Below, piece by piece: positions 4,927 through 8,396 of a stretch of 8,396 bases of DNA. The stretch spans positions 1-8,396 of the forward strand of contig CAJTSU010000113.1 in assembly GCA_910579055.1 (NCBI GenBank), given 5' to 3'. The DNA is from an uncultured Mailhella sp. Its GTDB lineage: Bacteria; Desulfobacterota; Desulfovibrionia; Desulfovibrionales; Desulfovibrionaceae. The translations under genes were made by a program, and so were the position numbers. How positions within the stretch are numbered: position 1 is the stretch's first letter; each line of letters opens with the position of its first letter. The notes beneath the pieces were generated by a model. That model searched no databases. It was given only the letters and a program-made list of their open reading frames with translations, and was not told the origin of the DNA.

Positions 4927-5009
4927 ATTCATATAATATATTTATATTACATATATTTGTTTTGATAGTAACAAATTGTATGTAATAAACATATATTAAG
5001 GAGGATACA

Positions 5010-5585
5010 ATGATCATCCCCCAACAGCTTCCTGTCTTCCCGATGTCACAACTGCATCACCTCATTACCATAGTAACGAATCGAATCATGAAAATATCAG
5101 GCTGCCCCATCAACAGGATGCAGTTTATTATAATCCGTGAAATCCACTCTAAAAACGGTCTGAGCCAGACATCTCTGGCCCGGCTCATCGGTATGGACAG
5201 AAACAACCTTTCCCGCGTCTGTGCGGAACTGGAGACGCGGGGACTCATCCAGCGCAAGGTACGAGAAGAAGACAGAAGGCACTATACACTTGAACTGACG
5301 GATTACGGCCGGGCCGTCTACCTGCGGGGCGACCAGGCCATGGAAAACTACCGGGAGCTTACTCGCCGTAATTATACGCCTGAAGAATGGAGCACTTTCA
5401 AGGACACCCTGCAGGGATTTTTCCTGAACCTGGTGGATATCATGGAAATGCCCGACGATCGTCTGGTTCCCGACCCTGCGCTGAAAACCCCGCTCAAGCC
5501 CGGTCCCGCCCCGGAACGGAGGGACGAACATCGGGACAGCCCCCCGGACGGAGTACGGGGCGAACATTCCCAGCCCAAGGAGTAA
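5010..5585 (+). CDS. MarR-family transcriptional regulator
   Basis: The protein has 191 aa. ATG 5010 follows a perfect AAGGAGG (4998-5004) by five nt. Residues about 33-100 form the winged helix-turn-helix: LSQTSLARLIGMDRNNLSRV (51-70) is the HTH, followed by LETRGLIQRK and the wing EEDRRHYTLELTDYG (86-100) with its Asp-Arg pair. Helices on each side (about 13-30 and 108-146) should build the dimer interface. MarR proteins repress nearby genes and let go when a small, often aromatic or reactive, ligand binds. From about 148 the chain becomes proline- and charge-rich, looks disordered and is longer than the usual 140-150 aa; it contains a degenerate 11-residue duplication (168-178/179-189). 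It is the first gene of an operon: the next Shine-Dalgarno overlaps its last codons and the gap is 7 nt. It probably controls the operon and itself. Confidence 0.92.
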   Translation: MIIPQQLPVFPMSQLHHLITIVTNRIMKISGCPINRMQFIIIREIHSKNGLSQTSLARLIGMDRNNLSRVCAELETRGLIQRKVREEDRRHYTLELTDYGRAVYLRGDQAMENYRELTRRNYTPEEWSTFKDTLQGFFLNLVDIMEMPDDRLVPDPALKTPLKPGPAPERRDEHRDSPPDGVRGEHSQPKE

Positions 5586-5592
5586 CATCATC

Positions 5593-7275
5593 ATGATCAG
5601 TTTCATTGATCCCGAAAAATGCACAGGGTGCGGAACCTGCTTCAAAACCTGTCCGCTGGATGTATTCCGGCTGGATACGGAACAACGGGAAATTTCTCCC
5701 TGTACGCACGCCTGCCCGGCGGGCACCGATATCCGCGCATGCCACTACCTGCTTCAGCAGGGCCGCACCGAGGATGCGTTGGCCGTTTTGAAACGCACCA
5801 TGCCGCTGCCCGCCGTGACCGGCAGGGTCTGCTTTCACCCCTGTGAACGCGCCTGTACCAGAAAAGATGTGGATGAAGCGCTCAATATCAACGCGTTGGA
5901 ACAGTTTCTGGGTGATCTTGATCTGTCGCTCCCGGCCACGCCCTTCCTGCGGCGCCACCTTTCACGCGTGGCCGTGGTAGGTTCCGGCCCGGCCGGACTT
6001 GCAGCGGCGTGGTATCTTGCCGAAGCGGGATATCATGCGACGGTGTTCGAATCCATGCCCGAACCGGGCGGTATGTTGCGCTACGGCATTCCCGCCTGCC
6101 GCCTTCCGGATGAGGTGATGGAACAGCAAATCCGCAAATTTCAAGACGCCGGAGTGGAATTCGTCTGTTCCGAAAAAATAGGCGGAAACGGCTGGCTGAC
6201 CGGATTGAAAGCGGAGGGATTCCAGGCCGCCGTGCTCGCTGTGGGGGCATCTGAGGGGCGTCTCCCCGGCGTGCCCGGCGAGAAGGCTTCCGGCGTCATG
6301 ACCGGTTTGGATTTTCTGCGTGCCCTGCGTTCGGGTGAAGCCCCCCTTGCCCCAGTCGGGCCGGGCCGTCGCGTGCTCGTGGTGGGAGGCGGCGATGTAG
6401 CCATGGATGCGGCCATCAGCGCCCGGCGCCTGGGCGCCGCAAGCGTGGAAATGGTTTGTCTGGAAAGTCAGGACTCGCTGCCCGCCTTTCCGCATAATGT
6501 GGCGGAAGCCGTGGGCATGGGCATCCCGGTGCATGGAGCGTGGGGACCGACTGCCGTGCGCGTGGGCCCCGAAGGCAGAGCTGTCGGTCTGGAATGCCGC
6601 CGCTGCCTTTCCCTGCGGGATGACGCGGGACGCTTTGCTCCGACTTTCGACGAAAACCCGGAAAACACGGCTTTTTTCAAGGCGGACACCGTCATTTTCG
6701 CCATCGGGCAGTGCAGCGACCTCGATCCCTTCGCGCAGGACGTAAAAATAACACACGGGCGTATCACCGTATCGCCGGAGACACTGGAAAGCTCATGCGA
6801 AGGCGTATTCGCCGCCGGAGATGCGGTCAGCGGGCCGGCATCCGTTTGCTCTGCCGTGGCGGGCGGACGCCGTGCCGCCGTCTCCGTGGATCGCTTCCTG
6901 TCCGGTGCGGAACTGCGGCGGCCCGAAACGTCCCGCCCCGTGGCCGACGACATGCTCAAACGGCTTGATCCGGAAAAACTTGCACGACTTGCGCGCCGGA
7001 ATCGGCCTCTCTCCGGCCGGGAGGGTTTTGCCGAACGTCGTGCGGGTCTGCCACTGGATGCCGTTCTGGCCGAGGCGGGGCGTTGTCTGACGTGCGGCGG
7101 CAAAGCGGTGCCGGCCTACACCGACGACTGCATGACCTGCTACACTTGCGAAGTCCGCTGCCCTGCCGGAGCCGTTGACGTTCATCCCTTTAAGGAAAGA
7201 CTGCCCCGCACGCTGGACACCGTGCGTCGGGAAACCATGCACGCAGCGGCGGATAAAGAGGAGAAAAGATCATGA
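5593..7275 (+). CDS. FAD-dependent NAD(P)H oxidoreductase, GltD/NfnB-like, with flanking 4Fe-4S motifs
   Basis: The protein has 560 aa. ATG 5593 is served by AAGGAG (5577-5582) inside the end of the MarR gene, which suggests translational coupling. Residues 10-20 are a half-ferredoxin motif, C-x2-C-x2-C-x3-C-P. Residues 37-88 match the Fer4_20 domain of glutamate synthase small subunits (Cys37, Cys41 in CPAGTDIR, then GRVCFHPCERAC with Cys80, Cys84, Cys88). An FAD motif VAVVGSGPAGLAAAWYLAEA lies at 126-145 with EPGGMLRYGIP, an NAD(P)H motif VLVVGGGDVAMDAA at 261-274, and the FAD-closing EGVFAAGDAV at 403-412. CLTC (498-501) and a second half-ferredoxin, CMTCYTCEVRCP (513-524), end the protein. 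Relatives move electrons between NAD(P)H, flavin and ferredoxin or a partner. The 4-nt overlap with the next gene suggests that flavoprotein is its partner. It is not glutamate synthase: no large subunit is nearby. Likely soluble; exact donor unknown. Confidence 0.9.
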   Translation: MISFIDPEKCTGCGTCFKTCPLDVFRLDTEQREISPCTHACPAGTDIRACHYLLQQGRTEDALAVLKRTMPLPAVTGRVCFHPCERACTRKDVDEALNINALEQFLGDLDLSLPATPFLRRHLSRVAVVGSGPAGLAAAWYLAEAGYHATVFESMPEPGGMLRYGIPACRLPDEVMEQQIRKFQDAGVEFVCSEKIGGNGWLTGLKAEGFQAAVLAVGASEGRLPGVPGEKASGVMTGLDFLRALRSGEAPLAPVGPGRRVLVVGGGDVAMDAAISARRLGAASVEMVCLESQDSLPAFPHNVAEAVGMGIPVHGAWGPTAVRVGPEGRAVGLECRRCLSLRDDAGRFAPTFDENPENTAFFKADTVIFAIGQCSDLDPFAQDVKITHGRITVSPETLESSCEGVFAAGDAVSGPASVCSAVAGGRRAAVSVDRFLSGAELRRPETSRPVADDMLKRLDPEKLARLARRNRPLSGREGFAERRAGLPLDAVLAEAGRCLTCGGKAVPAYTDDCMTCYTCEVRCPAGAVDVHPFKERLPRTLDTVRRETMHAAADKEEKRS

Positions 7276-8396
7276 ACATGCCCCCCTGGACCCTGAGCGC
7301 CGATGTGCTGATTGTGGGCGGCGGCTTTGCCGGGATGTGGACCGCGAAGAAAGCGCGCGACCATGTACGCGATGTGCTGATTGTAGACAAGGGACCGCGT
7401 GACTGGGGCGGACTCGGCAGCATGTGCGGCGGCGACATGATCGCGCGTATGCCGGACGACGATCTTGATGCCATGCTGAAGGAGCTTGTCTACTACTACG
7501 ACGGACTTGTGGAGCAGGATCTCATGGAGGAAATACTGCGCCAGTCCTCCGATCGTTTCCGTGATTATGAAGCGCTGGGGCATACCTTCCGCAAGGATGC
7601 CGAGGGAAATTACATCCCCGTTCCCCAGCGCGGCCTCGCCAACATGAAGTCCTACCTTTCCGTTCCTCTGGGGTCCGGCGGCGCGAATCTGCGCAGGGAA
7701 CTGACAGGGGAAATGAACCGGCTCGACGTGCGGCGGATGGGCCAGATATACATAACCGATCTGCTTGTGGAAGACGGCCGCGCCACAGGAGCGGTCGGCT
7801 TTCATGTCCACAGCGGGCGGCCGGTGATATGCAGGGCCGGAGCCGTGGTTCTTTCCGCCAACATGGGAGGTTGGAAAACATCGTACCATATGAGCAGTTG
7901 TGCGGGCGACGCCGTGCCGTTGGCCTTCCATGCAGGGCTTCCGTTACGCAACTTCGAGTTCATCCGCGTATGGAATACCCCGCGCCTTTTCGCCTGGGAA
8001 GGTCAGACCAATCTGCTCCCCCACGGTGCGCGCTTCGTCAACCGACTCGGAGAGGACTTCATGAGTCGTTACGCTCCTTCTCTCGGCGCGAAAGGCGATC
8101 CCCACTACAATGTAAGGGGTATGGCGCATGAAGTTGCGGCAGGGCGGGGGCCCATCCTGTTTGACACCAGCCGCATGTCTCTGGAATCCGTCAGAGCGCT
8201 TCGCCCGGCGGCAGGGTGGGCGCGCCTGCACGACGCCAAACTCCTGGCGGCGGGCATCGACTTCTTCGGCGCGCCCCAGGAATGGATGCCGCAGGTTCTC
8301 ACGTCCTACGGCGGTGTGATGTGCGGCCCCGGCTGCTCCACACCCGTGGAAGGCCTCTTCGCCGCCGGGCGCAGCTGCGGCATTGACGGCGGCGTC
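7272..8396 (+). CDS. Fumarate-reductase/SdhA-like FAD-binding flavoprotein (3' end beyond the window)
   Basis: The first 375 codons are present and open to the window end. ATG 7272 overlaps the previous stop (ATGA) and has GAGGAG at 7258-7263. ADVLIVGGGFAGMWTAKKA (10-28) is the FAD dinucleotide motif of the FAD_binding_2 family. The segments AGDAVPLAFHAGLPLRNFEF, FVNRLGEDFMSRYAP and HEVAAGRGPILFDTS follow the SdhA/FrdA/AprA fold in order, and GGVMCGPGCSTPVEGLFAAG leads to the C-terminal FAD loop. Arg282 lies where the family's catalytic Arg region is. In PQVLTSYGGV (340-349) Leu343 occupies the place of the substrate-binding His of P-x-x-H-Y-x-M-G-G, so fumarate is an unlikely substrate. There is no Tat or Sec signal, so it should be cytoplasmic. 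It probably accepts electrons from the 560-aa protein and reduces, or oxidises, an unidentified organic compound. An AprA-like or dehydrogenase role is an alternative. Confidence 0.87.
   Translation, partial: MNMPPWTLSADVLIVGGGFAGMWTAKKARDHVRDVLIVDKGPRDWGGLGSMCGGDMIARMPDDDLDAMLKELVYYYDGLVEQDLMEEILRQSSDRFRDYEALGHTFRKDAEGNYIPVPQRGLANMKSYLSVPLGSGGANLRRELTGEMNRLDVRRMGQIYITDLLVEDGRATGAVGFHVHSGRPVICRAGAVVLSANMGGWKTSYHMSSCAGDAVPLAFHAGLPLRNFEFIRVWNTPRLFAWEGQTNLLPHGARFVNRLGEDFMSRYAPSLGAKGDPHYNVRGMAHEVAAGRGPILFDTSRMSLESVRALRPAAGWARLHDAKLLAAGIDFFGAPQEWMPQVLTSYGGVMCGPGCSTPVEGLFAAGRSCGIDGGV

Larger units (their letters stand above)
4616..5009. other. Intergenic region upstream of the MarR operon
   Basis: The left half (4616 to about 4800) has ordinary composition, and I see no gene or clear structure in it. 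The right half (about 4840-4997) is made almost wholly of A and T, in sharp contrast to the GC-rich genes around it. It carries a 12-bp palindrome (4852-4863), a promoter-like pair (4897-4926), scattered TTACAT/ATGTAA half-sites (4947-4952, 4980-4985) and an ATTTGTT/AACAAAT dyad (4955-4961/4970-4976). It ends in a strong Shine-Dalgarno sequence. This is most simply the control region of the downstream operon. Confidence 0.6.

Noticed and set aside
5962..7103. Long minus-strand ORFs opposite the 560-aa oxidoreductase
   Set aside because: Antisense shadows of a gene with complete domain order; no motifs or ribosome-binding sites.
5593..7275. Annotation as glutamate synthase small subunit gltD
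   Set aside because: The extra half-ferredoxin motifs at both ends, the absence of a large subunit and the operon with a fumarate-reductase-like protein argue for a different electron-transfer role.

Overview
The window is a moderately GC-rich bacterial stretch with long, densely packed ORFs. It holds an unusual concentration of anaerobic flavin/iron-sulfur redox genes. Gene types and style (multi-cluster FAD/4Fe-4S oxidoreductases, tandem OYE-type reductases, an iron-sulfur-flavoprotein-like FMN protein, many GC-rich intergenic hairpins) fit an anaerobe of the Desulfovibrio/Bilophila kind (Desulfovibrionaceae). This is a judgement from protein style, not a database match. All recognisable genes lie on the + strand.

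Layout. (1) Positions 1-98 are the last 31 codons and stop of a paralog of the next gene. (2) Positions 99-467 are a GC-rich non-coding stretch crowded with perfect hairpins; it ends in a 33-nt element that recurs, inverted, at 2804-2836. (3) Positions 468-2468 encode a complete 666-aa old-yellow-enzyme/2,4-dienoyl-CoA-reductase-type oxidoreductase (TIM barrel, 4Fe-4S, FAD and NAD(P) domains). (4) Positions 2469-2942 are non-coding, with hairpins and the inverted repeat copy. (5) Positions 2943-3509 encode a 188-aa flavodoxin-fold FMN protein with a four-cysteine motif. (6) Positions 3510-3907 are non-coding and contain a hairpin, a 31-nt sequence resembling a type I-C CRISPR repeat, and an intrinsic terminator. 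(7) About 3908-4615 is a complete, AT-richer IS200-type element: left hairpin, ribosome-binding-site-sequestering leader hairpin, intact tnpA and right hairpin. It has no tnpB. (8) Positions 4616-5009 are a gap whose right half is extremely AT-rich and carries the likely promoter and operators of the next operon. (9) Positions 5010-8396 are a tight operon: a MarR-type regulator, a 560-aa GltD/NfnB-like FAD/4Fe-4S oxidoreductase (7-nt gap), and a fumarate-reductase/SdhA-like FAD protein (4-nt overlap, truncated by the window end).

How the genes may work together (inference). The last operon looks like a MarR-controlled reductase module. The GltD-like protein would take electrons from NAD(P)H or ferredoxin and the fumarate-reductase-like flavoprotein would pass them to an organic acceptor. 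That flavoprotein keeps the Arg region of fumarate reductases but has Leu where the substrate-binding His of the H-Y-x-M-G-G motif is expected, so the acceptor is probably not fumarate. The tandem OYE-type reductases and the FMN protein are neighbours with a compatible theme (reduction of activated C=C bonds or other small electrophiles). No substrate can be named from sequence alone. No tRNA, rRNA, complete CRISPR array or phage gene was found.
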